NCBI GenBank assembly: GCA_026416215.1
Contig: JAOAFP010000038.1
Span: 1 to 13,473, forward strand
DNA length: 13,473 nucleotides
Source of the DNA: Negativicutes bacterium
GTDB taxonomy: Bacteria > Bacillota > Negativicutes > SKW292
Direction of reading: 5' to 3'
A program made the translations under genes and the position numbers. Positions 5,409-12,988 of this stretch are shown here, piece after piece (the first letter of the stretch is position 1; every line of letters begins with the position of its first letter). Under the pieces are notes generated by a model. It had not been told where the DNA came from and did not search any database. It saw only the letters and a program-made list of their open reading frames with translations.

Positions 5409-6992
5409 TTGGAAAAAGTTTATGTTTTTGACAGCACCCTGCGCGACGGGGCACAGGCCCAGGGTGTATCGTTCAGTGTCAGCGACAAGCTGAAAATATG
5501 CCGCAGGCTGGATATGGCCGGTGTTGACTACATTGAGGCCGGCAACCCCGGCTCCAATCCCAAGGACCTTGAGTTTTTTGCCCGGCTTGACGGTGAGCCG
5601 CCGTTCAGCCACGCCCGGCTAACTGCTTTCGGCAGTACCCGTCGGCCGGACTGCCGGGTGCAGGACGATACCAACGTGAAAGCCCTGACCTTTTCCTCAG
5701 CCCCGGTGATCGCCATATTCGGCAAAAGCTGGGACTTTCACGTCCGCAACATCATCCGCACCAGCGACCGGGAAAACCTGAGGATGATTGCCGACACGAT
5801 CGAATACTTTAAGCTGCTGGGCAAGGAGGTCATATTCGACGCCGAACACTTTTTTAACGGTTACCGGTCCAACCCCGGCTACGCCCTGGACGTCCTTGCC
5901 GCAGCCATCCAGGCTGGCGCCGACTGGCTGGTGCTGTGTGAGACCAACGGCGGGATGTTGCCGCTCGAGGTATACGCTACGGTCAGTGCCGTCCGCGACC
6001 GCCTGCCCGACGCCCAGCTGGGCATTCATTGCCACAACGACTCCGGCAACGCCGTCGCCAACTCAATTGTTGCCGTTCAGGCCGGCTGCCGGCAGGTTCA
6101 GGGGGTGTTCACCGGCTTTGGCGAGCGATGTGGCAACGCCAGCCTGGCAGCGGTAATCGCCAACCTGCAGCTTAAACTGGGATTTACCTGCCTGCCCGAT
6201 GCCAGCCTGCACGATCTGACCCCGACCTACCGCTATATATGCTCGATCGCCAATTTGCCGGTCAATGAGCGGGAGCCGTATGTCGGCAACTGTGCCTTTG
6301 CCCACAAGGGAGGCATGCACGTTGACGCCGTGATCAAGGACCCCCGGTCCTTCGAACACGTCGATCCCGAGTCGGTCGGCAACCAGCGGCGGATTCTGAT
6401 GTCGGAAGTGGCCGGCCGATCCACCCTCCTGTCGGTCATGAACCGTATCGATCCGGCCATCGGCCGCGACCATCCGGCCACCCGGCAGGTGCTGGAAAAA
6501 CTAAAACAGCTGGAGCATCAGGGTTACCAGTTTGAAGGGGCCGAACACAGCCTGGAACTGATTGCCCGTCGCGAGCTCGGCCTTTTTGAGCATTCCTTCC
6601 AGCTGGTGGACTACAAGGTCATCATCGAAAACAACCGGCATGAAACCGGCTGTACGGCCATTGCCTTCATCAAAATCCTGGTGGACGGGGTAATGGAGGA
6701 AGTGGTGGTGTCAGACGCCGTGGGCCCGGTCCACGCCCTCGATCGGGCCTTGCGCAAGGCTCTGCACCGTTTTTACGACGATATTTCCCGGATCACCCTC
6801 ACCGACTATAAGGTCCGGGTTATCGACGGTGATATGGCCACCGCCGCCAAGGTCCGGGTAATTGTCGAATCCTCGGACGGGCGGCGCAGTTGGACGACCG
6901 TCGGCGTTTCGGACAATGTGATCGAAGCCAGCATAATCGCCTTGATCGACGCCGTGGAGTATGGGCTGATCGGTCAAAAACAAACCGCCTGA
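5409..6992 (+). CDS. cimA: (R)-citramalate synthase
   Basis: This 527-residue enzyme of the isopropylmalate synthase/homocitrate synthase family condenses pyruvate with acetyl-CoA to (R)-citramalate, the first step of threonine-independent isoleucine synthesis. The N-terminal TIM barrel shows FDSTLRDGAQ (7-16, with catalytic Arg12 and metal ligand Asp13), the metal-binding HCHND (207-211), GFGERCGNA (236-244) and HKGGMHVDAV (299-308). The C-terminal third (about 385-520) is the LeuA-type allosteric domain that usually binds the end product. Length and the QAQG segment after the first motif favour citramalate synthase over 2-isopropylmalate synthase. The start is TTG, as argued at the ribosome site. 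The frame stays open upstream to 5025, but that stretch lies antisense to the hydrolase-like gene. The residue usually Asn before GFGER is Thr235. The stop is buried in a terminator stem of the convergent gene. No other isoleucine genes are adjacent. Confidence 0.9.
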   Translation: MEKVYVFDSTLRDGAQAQGVSFSVSDKLKICRRLDMAGVDYIEAGNPGSNPKDLEFFARLDGEPPFSHARLTAFGSTRRPDCRVQDDTNVKALTFSSAPVIAIFGKSWDFHVRNIIRTSDRENLRMIADTIEYFKLLGKEVIFDAEHFFNGYRSNPGYALDVLAAAIQAGADWLVLCETNGGMLPLEVYATVSAVRDRLPDAQLGIHCHNDSGNAVANSIVAVQAGCRQVQGVFTGFGERCGNASLAAVIANLQLKLGFTCLPDASLHDLTPTYRYICSIANLPVNEREPYVGNCAFAHKGGMHVDAVIKDPRSFEHVDPESVGNQRRILMSEVAGRSTLLSVMNRIDPAIGRDHPATRQVLEKLKQLEHQGYQFEGAEHSLELIARRELGLFEHSFQLVDYKVIIENNRHETGCTAIAFIKILVDGVMEEVVVSDAVGPVHALDRALRKALHRFYDDISRITLTDYKVRVIDGDMATAAKVRVIVESSDGRRSWTTVGVSDNVIEASIIALIDAVEYGLIGQKQTA

Positions 6993-7017
6993 CCGGGATC
7001 ATTTCCCGGCCAGGCGG
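6976..7017 (-). terminator. Intrinsic terminator of the nitrilase/secreted-protein pair, overlapping the cimA stop
   Basis: A 14-base-pair stem with one mismatch (arms 6985-6998 and 7004-7017, loop 6999-7003) is followed on the minus strand by TTTGTTTTTG. This is a strong intrinsic terminator for the gene ending at 7038. The same hairpin forms in cimA mRNA, whose stop codon (6990-6992) lies in the stem, but the plus-strand side lacks a T tract, so it is less likely to terminate cimA efficiently. Confidence 0.82.
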
Positions 7018-7037
7018 CCAGTACGCCGTTTACTGCC

Positions 7038-7691
7038 CTACTGCACAAATGTTATTGCAAATCCCTGGCTGTCCTCCTGACGGTAGGACGGGGGACGGGA
7101 TACCCCGGACAGGTTGGCGGCCGCATACTTCTGCCTCACCCAGCCGGCTGCGTCCGCTTGCTTCAGATCGTCGGCAACGGGCACCCAGGCCAGACCATCC
7201 TTGTTGAAGTTGATCACATCGCCATCGTTGGTGACCACCACTCCGTTGGCCACTGCCGTCCCGTCGGCGGTGGCCAGCCTGATCTGAACCCGTTCGCGAC
7301 TCAGCTGCACCTTGGCCCGGAACGGAAACCCGCAGTTGAAGTCGTCAACGTACAGCCCCGGCTGGTTGATCGCCTTTTGGCGACCGCGAAAATCGCTGTA
7401 AGTCACATCAAGGTTCCATTGTTGCCCGGTGTTGGTGGTAAACTGCAGCATCAGCACCCCCGATCCGTCGGCACCGGCCGGTGAACTTGCCATCTCCTGG
7501 CCGCTGTCGCGATCGATCAGGTGATAGGTGCCGACGTTGGGTAGCGGCTGCCAGCCGCCGGCCATTTCCGCCTGCACGTCAATCCTGACCATAACGGTCT
7601 GCACCGGCCGGAACAGGGCACCAGCCGTGCCGGTTGCGGCAACCGCCACCGCCACCATGACCAGCGCCATAACCAAAGCCATCTTCCTCAT
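7038..7691 (-). CDS. Secreted protein of unknown function
   Basis: I do not recognise this 217-residue protein. It has a clear signal peptide (MRKMALVMALVMVAVAVAAT) with a likely signal peptidase I site after AGA at about residue 25, and no further membrane segment, so it is probably released to the periplasm or exterior. The mature part is rich in short beta-prone stretches (VMVRIDVQAEM, GVLMLQFTT, WNLDVTYSDF, VQIRLATADG, GVVVTNDGDVINF), suggesting one or two beta-sandwich-like domains. It has a single Cys in the mature part and no recognisable catalytic motif. ATG at 7691 is chosen because GGGAGG lies eight bases ahead. A TTG two codons upstream is in frame but crowds that site. It begins 25 bases after the nitrilase-like gene on the same strand and is followed by a strong terminator, so the two probably form an operon. 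Confidence 0.75.
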   Translation of the reverse strand: MRKMALVMALVMVAVAVAATGTAGALFRPVQTVMVRIDVQAEMAGGWQPLPNVGTYHLIDRDSGQEMASSPAGADGSGVLMLQFTTNTGQQWNLDVTYSDFRGRQKAINQPGLYVDDFNCGFPFRAKVQLSRERVQIRLATADGTAVANGVVVTNDGDVINFNKDGLAWVPVADDLKQADAAGWVRQKYAAANLSGVSRPPSYRQEDSQGFAITFVQ

Positions 7692-7716
7692 TTCCAATTC
7701 CTCCCCATTATTGTTT

Positions 7717-8532
7717 TTACATCACCCTGTGCCTGTAGGCCGGCAGTTTCTGCCGGATGTCCGCCAGATAGCCAAAGTCAATATCAGCCGCCGCCACTCC
7801 CGGCCCGCTCTCCACCACCGCCCGGATCTCTCCCCACGGGTCAACGATCATGCTCTGCCCCCAGGTTCGCCGGCCGTTGGCATGCTGTCCTCCCTGACCG
7901 GCGGCCACCAGCCAGCACTGATTTTCCACCGCCCGGGCCCGAAGCAGCAACTGCCAGTGCGCCTGACCGGTCTCAAAGGTGAACGCCGCCGCGCAGACGA
8001 TAAGTTCCGGGAAACTCATCGCCCGGAAAAACTCGGGGAAGCGCAGATCGTAGCAGACCGACAGCCCCATCCGCCCCCAGGGGGCAAACACCAGCTCCGT
8101 CCAGTCGCCCGGCTCGATGTACCGTCCCTCGTTGTAAGATTCGCGTCCCTTGCTGTAGCTGAACAGGTGGACCTTGTCGTAACGACCCAGCAAGCTGCCG
8201 TCCGGGGCAAACACCAGCATCGAATTGCGAAATTTATGGTGATCATCAGCACACAAAGGAATTGTGCCCCCGACCAGGCATACCTGGTGACGCTGGGCCA
8301 GCGACCGGAGAAAAAACTGCAGCCGCCCGTTGCCGAACGCCTCGCGGTGCAGCAAAATATCGCCGGCCCGCTCGCCGATAAACGGCCAGTATTCCGGCAG
8401 CACCACCAGCTGCGCTCCCCGGGCTGCCGCCTCCGCCACCAGCTGCTCGGCCACCGCCATATTTTCGTCCAGATCGCTGCCGCTCGCCATCTGGACGGCC
8501 GCTGCCCGCAGCTTTGCCGTCGCTGGTTGCAC
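7717..8532 (-). CDS. Nitrilase-superfamily carbon-nitrogen hydrolase (Nit/omega-amidase-like)
   Basis: This 271-residue cytoplasmic enzyme carries the Glu-Lys-Cys catalytic triad of the nitrilase superfamily: Glu47 in VVLPEYWPF, Lys120 in RYDKVHLF and Cys160 in LSVCYDLRFPE. The CYDLRFPE box and the KVHLF...ES...PGD run resemble the NIT1/NIT2 branch (deaminated glutathione amidase or omega-amidase), which hydrolyses small amides to acid plus ammonia. The exact substrate cannot be read from sequence. It has no signal peptide. The start is GTG at 8532, supported by AGGAGG eight bases upstream. It is the first gene of a probable pair with the secreted protein at 7038-7691 and diverges from udk across a 130-base spacer. 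Length is normal for the family. Confidence 0.9.
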   Translation of the reverse strand: MQPATAKLRAAAVQMASGSDLDENMAVAEQLVAEAAARGAQLVVLPEYWPFIGERAGDILLHREAFGNGRLQFFLRSLAQRHQVCLVGGTIPLCADDHHKFRNSMLVFAPDGSLLGRYDKVHLFSYSKGRESYNEGRYIEPGDWTELVFAPWGRMGLSVCYDLRFPEFFRAMSFPELIVCAAAFTFETGQAHWQLLLRARAVENQCWLVAAGQGGQHANGRRTWGQSMIVDPWGEIRAVVESGPGVAAADIDFGYLADIRQKLPAYRHRVM

Positions 8533-8554
8533 GACACCGGCCTCCTGGTATAAA
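8527..8554 (+). promoter_or_regulatory. Candidate sigma-70-type promoter for udk
   Basis: TTGCAC (8527-8532) and an extended -10, TG-G-TATAAA (8546-8554), are separated by 16 bases. Transcription would start near 8561, giving a leader of about 100 bases before udk. The -35 box coincides with the first codon of the divergent nitrilase-like gene. This is inferred from consensus only. Confidence 0.42.
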
Positions 8555-8567
8555 CTTCGCTGTAACG

Positions 8568-8592
8568 GGGCGGAGGTTATTCACCCCCTCCC
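8568..8592 (-). repeat. GC-rich hairpin in the divergent leader region
   Basis: GGGAGGGGGT and ACCTCCGCCC (minus strand) can pair around a five-base loop with one wobble and one mismatch. On the plus strand the same stem has two mismatches, so it would be more stable in the nitrilase-side transcript. No T tract follows on either strand, so it is not an intrinsic terminator. Confidence 0.3.
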
Positions 8593-8606
8593 GTCGTATC
8601 CACCAG

Positions 8607-8637
8607 ATATTAAACTAAATTGCCCGAAAAAATGCAA
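8607..8637 (-). promoter_or_regulatory. Weak candidate promoter for the nitrilase-like gene
   Basis: TTGCAT and TAATAT occur on the minus strand with a 19-base spacing, inside the only AT-rich stretch of the divergent spacer. The spacing is longer than ideal, so support is weak. Confidence 0.2.
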
Positions 8638-8662
8638 CATCATCAACGAAGGAGCAGTCAAA

Positions 8663-9280
8663 ATGCACGACGTACTGGTAATAGGCGTGGCCGGCGGGAC
8701 GGCCTCCGGCAAAACCACCGTGGTGGAAAAAATAATGGAGAGATTTTCCCGCGACATCGCCCTGCTGGAGCTGGACAGCTATTACGCCGATCTCTCCCAC
8801 CTTCCCTACGACCAGCGGGTGCAAATCAACTTCGACCACCCGTCCTCCCTCGACATCGCCACCCTGATCGATCACATCGGCCGACTGAAAGCCGGTCAGC
8901 CGGTAGCCAAGCCGGTTTACGACTTCGCCGCCTATACCCGCAGCGGCCAGACATCCACCATCCAGCCCGCCCGGCTGATTCTGGTCGAAGGGATCCTGAT
9001 CTTTGCCGTTCCGGAGCTGCGAAGCCAGTTCGACATTAAAGTCTTTGTCGACACCGCCGCCGACATCCGGCTGATGCGCCGGATCAGGCGCGATATCGCC
9101 GAACGCGGCCGAACCCTGGAGAGCGTGGAAAAACAGTATTTCGCAACCGTTCGCCCGATGCACGAGCAATTCGTCGAACCATCAAAACAGTATGCCGACA
9201 TAATCATCCCCCGCGGCGGGGAAAACCGGGTGGCCATCGATATGCTGACCGCCAAAATCGCCAGCCTGCTGCCGGGATGA
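8663..9280 (+). CDS. udk: Uridine kinase
   Basis: This 205-residue P-loop kinase phosphorylates uridine (and usually cytidine) with GTP or ATP to give UMP or CMP in pyrimidine salvage. The Walker A motif GGTASGKTT is at residues 11-19. It is followed by LELDSYY (36-41), NFDHPSSLD (56-64), YDFAAYTR (86-93), LVEGIL (107-112) and the lid-type RRIRRDIAERGR (139-150), all typical of uridine kinase. Length matches the family. ATG at 8663 has GAAGGAG eight bases upstream. The open frame extends further upstream but only across the antisense nitrilase-like gene. It stands as a single-gene unit, with its probable terminator 158-190 bases downstream, inside the convergent hemerythrin gene. Confidence 0.94.
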   Translation: MHDVLVIGVAGGTASGKTTVVEKIMERFSRDIALLELDSYYADLSHLPYDQRVQINFDHPSSLDIATLIDHIGRLKAGQPVAKPVYDFAAYTRSGQTSTIQPARLILVEGILIFAVPELRSQFDIKVFVDTAADIRLMRRIRRDIAERGRTLESVEKQYFATVRPMHEQFVEPSKQYADIIIPRGGENRVAIDMLTAKIASLLPG

Positions 9281-9423
9281 ACAACCGCCCTGCCGGTCGG
9301 CACCGGAACCGGACGGACCCAGGCATCCGCCACCCGGCCACGCCTCTTTCAAATCTGGATCAGCACCTGTTCGTTGGTCGCCTGTTTCAGTTGTCCCGCC
9401 CGCGTGCTTCTCTTTAAGCGGGT

Positions 9424-9858
9424 TCAGCAGTATTTGCAATCGACAGCGTCAATGGCGCTGTCGATTTTTTCGGCCAAAAACCGGCCGAACTGCCGGTCGC
9501 AACCGGTGATGTGGGACAGATACCATTCACCGATGAACTTTACCACCCGGTAAACGCCCGGCGACCGGCGGCTGGCCGCCTGCTCGTGCCACTGCAGCAG
9601 CGTGGCGATCAGCCGCTCGTGTTCGGCGATATGGCTGACCAACTGCGGCTGCGGGTAACCGTAACGGCGCATATATCCCTCTTCGCTTATGAAATGAGCC
9701 TGCATGCGGTCGATCAGCCGGAACAGCTGTTCTTCCATCCCAGCCCGGTTTTCCCAAGCCGCCGTGTATATGTCCGCCAACAATTCAAACAGCCGCTGGT
9801 GTTCCTCGTCCAGCTTCGCCACCCCTACGCTGTAGTTTTTCTTCCATTCCAGCACCAT
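9424..9858 (-). CDS. Bacteriohemerythrin
   Basis: This 144-residue single-domain hemerythrin is a four-helix bundle holding a non-haem di-iron site that binds O2 reversibly. All seven expected ligands are present: His20 (DEEHQRLF), His55 and Glu59 (AHFISEE), His76 and His80 (HIAEH), and His116 and Asp121 (HITGCD). The N-terminal WKKNYSVGVAKLDEEH and the RRYGYP box are also standard. It has no signal peptide, so it is cytoplasmic, and likely roles are oxygen storage, delivery or sensing. It ends in CKYC, a Cys-x-x-Cys pair that is not part of the iron site. It starts 25 bases after the RND pump gene on the same strand, with GGAAGG ahead of the ATG, and may be co-transcribed with it. Its 3' end carries the udk terminator on the other strand. 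Confidence 0.93.
   Translation of the reverse strand: MVLEWKKNYSVGVAKLDEEHQRLFELLADIYTAAWENRAGMEEQLFRLIDRMQAHFISEEGYMRRYGYPQPQLVSHIAEHERLIATLLQWHEQAASRRSPGVYRVVKFIGEWYLSHITGCDRQFGRFLAEKIDSAIDAVDCKYC
9438..9470 (+). terminator. Intrinsic terminator for udk inside the convergent hemerythrin gene
   Basis: A perfect 11-base-pair stem (arms 9438-9448 and 9456-9466, loop 9449-9455) is followed by TTTT before the next C, giving an unbroken run of six T from 9465 to 9470. On the minus strand the same bases encode IDSAIDAVDCK near the hemerythrin C-terminus, and no T tract follows there. The orientation therefore fits only the plus strand, where udk ends at 9280. Confidence 0.8.
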
Positions 9859-9883
9859 GCCACCGCCTTCCCCGGCCGGCCAG

Positions 9884-12800
9884 TCACTTTACCGGGCTGG
9901 CTGATCGCCCCCGGGTTCTTCCTGCCAGCCACCGGCTCCGCAGCCGGTGGCAGTAAACGTAGAATATCGGGGTGATGTACAACGTCAGCAGCTGGGAAAA
10001 GACCAATCCGCCCGCTACCGCAATCCCCATTGGCTGCCGGGAATCCCCGCCCGCCCCCAGTCCCAGGGCAATCGGCACCGAACCCAGAATCGCTGCCAGC
10101 GAAGTCATCAGGATCGGCCGAAACCTGACCATGCAGGCATTATGGATGGCCCGCTCCGGATCTTCCTCCCCCTCCCGCTGGTTTTCCAGGGCAAAATCCA
10201 CCATCATAATCCCGTTTTTCATTACCAGCCCGACCAGCATCACTACCCCGATCATCGCGTAAATGTTCAGCTCCTTGCCAAAGACGAACAGGCTGAACAA
10301 CGCCCCGAACACTGCCAGCGGCAACGCGGTCAGGATGGTCAGGGGATGGATGAAACTCTCGTAAAGTATCCCCAGCACCACATAAATAACGAACACTGTC
10401 ACCACAAACAGGAACAGCAGGTTAAAAAACGCCGACTGCCCGGCCTCGGCGTTGCCTTCGAACTTGTAGCTCACCGTGTCGGGCAGCACCTGTTTGGCCA
10501 GCCGCTCAATATCCTTCATCGCCGTTTCCAGTGCCACTCCCGGCCGGGGATTGAAACTGATCGTGGCGGAGGGAATCTGCCCTGAATGGTTGACGGTCAG
10601 CGGCATCTGCTCCCGGCGGATGGTGGCGATGGTGTTGAGCGGCACCAGCCTGCCGCCGCTTCCCGGCACGTAGATTTGATCAAGGTCGCGGTCATCGCTG
10701 GCAAACTTGCTGTCGAACTCGATATAGACGTCATAAGTGTTGGTCGAACCGTAGATGGTTGCGGCCGAACGACTGCCGAACGCCGAATAAAATGCCGTTT
10801 CGATATCGCTGACGTTCACCCCCAGCCGGTAAGCCTTTTCCCGGTTGATGGACACTGCCAGCTTGGGTTTGGTTAGTTTCAGGTCAGAATCGACATCGGT
10901 CACGGTCGGCAACTGGCGAAGCTTCTGCTCGAACTGCACCGCATTGGTTTTCAGGGTTTGAAAATCGGCGCTGACCAGGGTGAAAATCCCTTTGGCAAAA
11001 GTCTGGCGGCCGCCCATCTGAATGGGCGGCGGGTTGAAGGCAAACGCCTGGATGCCCGGCACACTGTTCAACGGACCGCGCATGTAATCGATAATCTCAT
11101 CCACCGACTGGTGGCGCTGGGCGCGATCCTTCAGCACCGCGATCATAAACCCGCCGCTGGTGTCGGGGTATCCGGCCACGGCAAACATCGCCCGGGTGTT
11201 GGGGTCAGACTGCACCATCCGGTTGATTTCCAGCTGGTGGGCAGCGGTGTAGCTATCGGACGAGCGGTCGGCGGTGGTGGTCTTCACCATATAGAAATTG
11301 GTATCCTCGCTGGGGATGAACCCGGCGTGCAAAAGCATAAACAGCACCACCGTGCCGCCGGTCAGACAGACAATAACCGCCACTGCTGCCAGCTTGTGCC
11401 GCAACACCCACCACAGGCTGCGCCGGTAAAAAGCCTGGCCGGCGGCAAGCGCCCGCTCGGCCCGGCCAAACAGCCAGTTGCTGCCGTGTCCGGCCGACGG
11501 ACGCAAAATCCTGGCGCACATCATCGGGGTCAGCGTCAGCGAAATAAACCCCGACAGCAGGATGGCCACGGCAATGGTCACCGCAAACTCGCGGAACAAC
11601 GCCCCGATGATCCCGCCCATGAACAGAATCGGCACGAACACCACTGCCAGCGATAGGGTCATTGAAACAATGGTCGCCCCGATCTCCTTCGAGCCGGACA
11701 AAGCAGCCTGCTCAGCCGTCTCGCCCAGCTGTTCCATCCGCCGGACAATGTTCTCCATCATCACGATCGCGTCGTCCACCACAAATCCCACCGACAGGAC
11801 CATGGCCATCATCGACAGGTTGTTCAGGGAGAAGCCGCTCAGGGCCATAACCGCAAAGGTTGCCACCAGCGACAGCGGCACCGCCACCGCCGGAATGATC
11901 GTCGGGGTAAAAGCCCGGAGGAACAGAAGGACCACCAGTACCACCACGGCAATCGTCAGCAGCAGGGTCAGTTGCACATCGGTAATCGACTGGCGGATGA
12001 ACATCGACTGATCGTAGACCGGGATGATCTTGACCGCCGCCGGCAGCTGAGCCCGCAATTCCGGCAGCTTCTGCCGGACGGCATCGGCAATTTTCACCGC
12101 GTTGGCCCCCGGTTGCTTGCTTACCGCCATCACGATCGCGTCGTACTGCTTGCCCTCGGCCCACACCCATAGCCTCAAGTGCTCGTAATCAATTCCGTCA
12201 TAGGCCGTCCCGACATCGCTCAGGTGTACCGGCCGCCCGTCCACCGTGGCGATGATCAGATCGTTGTAGCCGGCAGCGTTGGTCAGCTGTCCTTGTGCAT
12301 CAATGGTCAGGGTCTCGTAGTCGCCGTACAGGGTCCCGCTGGGCAGGACCACGCTGCCCCGCCCCACCGCCGCCGCCACCTGATCAATGGTCAAATTTTT
12401 TGCCTGCAGCCGGCGGGGATCGATCTTGATCCGGACGGCGTACTTCTGCGGTCCCAGCACCTCCACCTTCGACACGCCGCTGATGGTGGACAGGTAATTG
12501 CTGATAAAGGTCTCGCCGTAGTCCTGCACCTTTGACAGCTTCATGCTGTCGGAAGTCAGGGCAAAATACATAATCGGCTGCTCGGCCGGGTTGTACTTGT
12601 GGTAGGACGGCGGCGTGGTCATGGCTGACGGCAGGTTCCCCTGGGCGGAGGCAATGGCCGTATTGACGTCCTGCGCCGCCGCGTCGATATCGCGGCCGAA
12701 GTCAAACGACAGGGTGATGGTGGTCATACCCTCGCTGCTACGGGAAAACATGCTCTGCAGCCCGTCGATTTTGGTGAACTCCTTCTCCAGCGGCATGGCC

Positions 12801-12988
12801 ACGGTGGTGGCCATGGTTTCGGCGCTGGCCCCGGCCAGGGTGGCGTTTACCTGAATAACCGGGTAGTCCACGCTGGGCAAATCGTTGATTGGCAATTGCC
12901 GGTAGCCGACAACCCCAAACACGGCAATGGCCAGCATCACCAGGGTGGTCATCACCGGCCGGCGAATCCAGAGGGCAGAAATACTCAT
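9884..12988 (-). CDS. RND multidrug efflux permease (AcrB/MdtB-MdtC type, HAE1 family)
   Basis: This 1034-residue inner-membrane pump exports drugs, dyes, detergents or toxic metabolites using the proton gradient, working with a periplasmic adaptor and an outer-membrane channel. The family plan is complete. TM1 is at about 12-30, with a large periplasmic loop to about 335 and TM2-6 at about 336-490. TM7 is at about 533-552, followed by a second periplasmic loop to about 850, and TM8-12 run from about 852 to 1012. The proton-relay residues are present: Asp405/Asp406 in VGFVVDDAIVMMEN on TM4 and Lys924 in GLVMKNGIMMVDF on TM10. The hydrophobic substrate-pump type (not the metal-pump type) is indicated by the VDDAIV form of TM4. 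The start ATG overlaps the adaptor stop by four bases. No outer-membrane channel gene follows; the next gene is the hemerythrin. Substrate cannot be told. Confidence 0.95.
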   Translation of the reverse strand: MSISALWIRRPVMTTLVMLAIAVFGVVGYRQLPINDLPSVDYPVIQVNATLAGASAETMATTVAMPLEKEFTKIDGLQSMFSRSSEGMTTITLSFDFGRDIDAAAQDVNTAIASAQGNLPSAMTTPPSYHKYNPAEQPIMYFALTSDSMKLSKVQDYGETFISNYLSTISGVSKVEVLGPQKYAVRIKIDPRRLQAKNLTIDQVAAAVGRGSVVLPSGTLYGDYETLTIDAQGQLTNAAGYNDLIIATVDGRPVHLSDVGTAYDGIDYEHLRLWVWAEGKQYDAIVMAVSKQPGANAVKIADAVRQKLPELRAQLPAAVKIIPVYDQSMFIRQSITDVQLTLLLTIAVVVLVVLLFLRAFTPTIIPAVAVPLSLVATFAVMALSGFSLNNLSMMAMVLSVGFVVDDAIVMMENIVRRMEQLGETAEQAALSGSKEIGATIVSMTLSLAVVFVPILFMGGIIGALFREFAVTIAVAILLSGFISLTLTPMMCARILRPSAGHGSNWLFGRAERALAAGQAFYRRSLWWVLRHKLAAVAVIVCLTGGTVVLFMLLHAGFIPSEDTNFYMVKTTTADRSSDSYTAAHQLEINRMVQSDPNTRAMFAVAGYPDTSGGFMIAVLKDRAQRHQSVDEIIDYMRGPLNSVPGIQAFAFNPPPIQMGGRQTFAKGIFTLVSADFQTLKTNAVQFEQKLRQLPTVTDVDSDLKLTKPKLAVSINREKAYRLGVNVSDIETAFYSAFGSRSAATIYGSTNTYDVYIEFDSKFASDDRDLDQIYVPGSGGRLVPLNTIATIRREQMPLTVNHSGQIPSATISFNPRPGVALETAMKDIERLAKQVLPDTVSYKFEGNAEAGQSAFFNLLFLFVVTVFVIYVVLGILYESFIHPLTILTALPLAVFGALFSLFVFGKELNIYAMIGVVMLVGLVMKNGIMMVDFALENQREGEEDPERAIHNACMVRFRPILMTSLAAILGSVPIALGLGAGGDSRQPMGIAVAGGLVFSQLLTLYITPIFYVYCHRLRSRWLAGRTRGRSASPVK

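Noticed and set aside
5319..5612. Minus-strand frame of 97 residues, including a GxGAGVAG-like stretch
   Set aside because: The apparent nucleotide-binding look is the antisense of the cimA N-terminus, and the frame begins inside cimA.
6890..7207. Plus-strand frame running from cimA into the next gene
   Set aside because: It is Arg/Pro-rich, crosses the terminator and lies antisense to the secreted-protein gene; nothing supports translation.
9182..9439. Minus-strand frame of 85 residues between udk and hemerythrin
   Set aside because: It is mostly antisense to udk, has no ribosome site or recognisable motif, and overlaps the hemerythrin 3' end.
9928..9951. Perfect 10-base-pair hairpin near the end of the RND pump gene
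   Set aside because: It lies inside coding sequence, has no T tract on either strand, and consists of GCCGG-type words that are common throughout this window.
11712..12170. Alternate frames within the RND pump gene, both strands
   Set aside because: The pump frame is continuous for 1034 codons with all family motifs; the others are shadows of GC-rich third positions.
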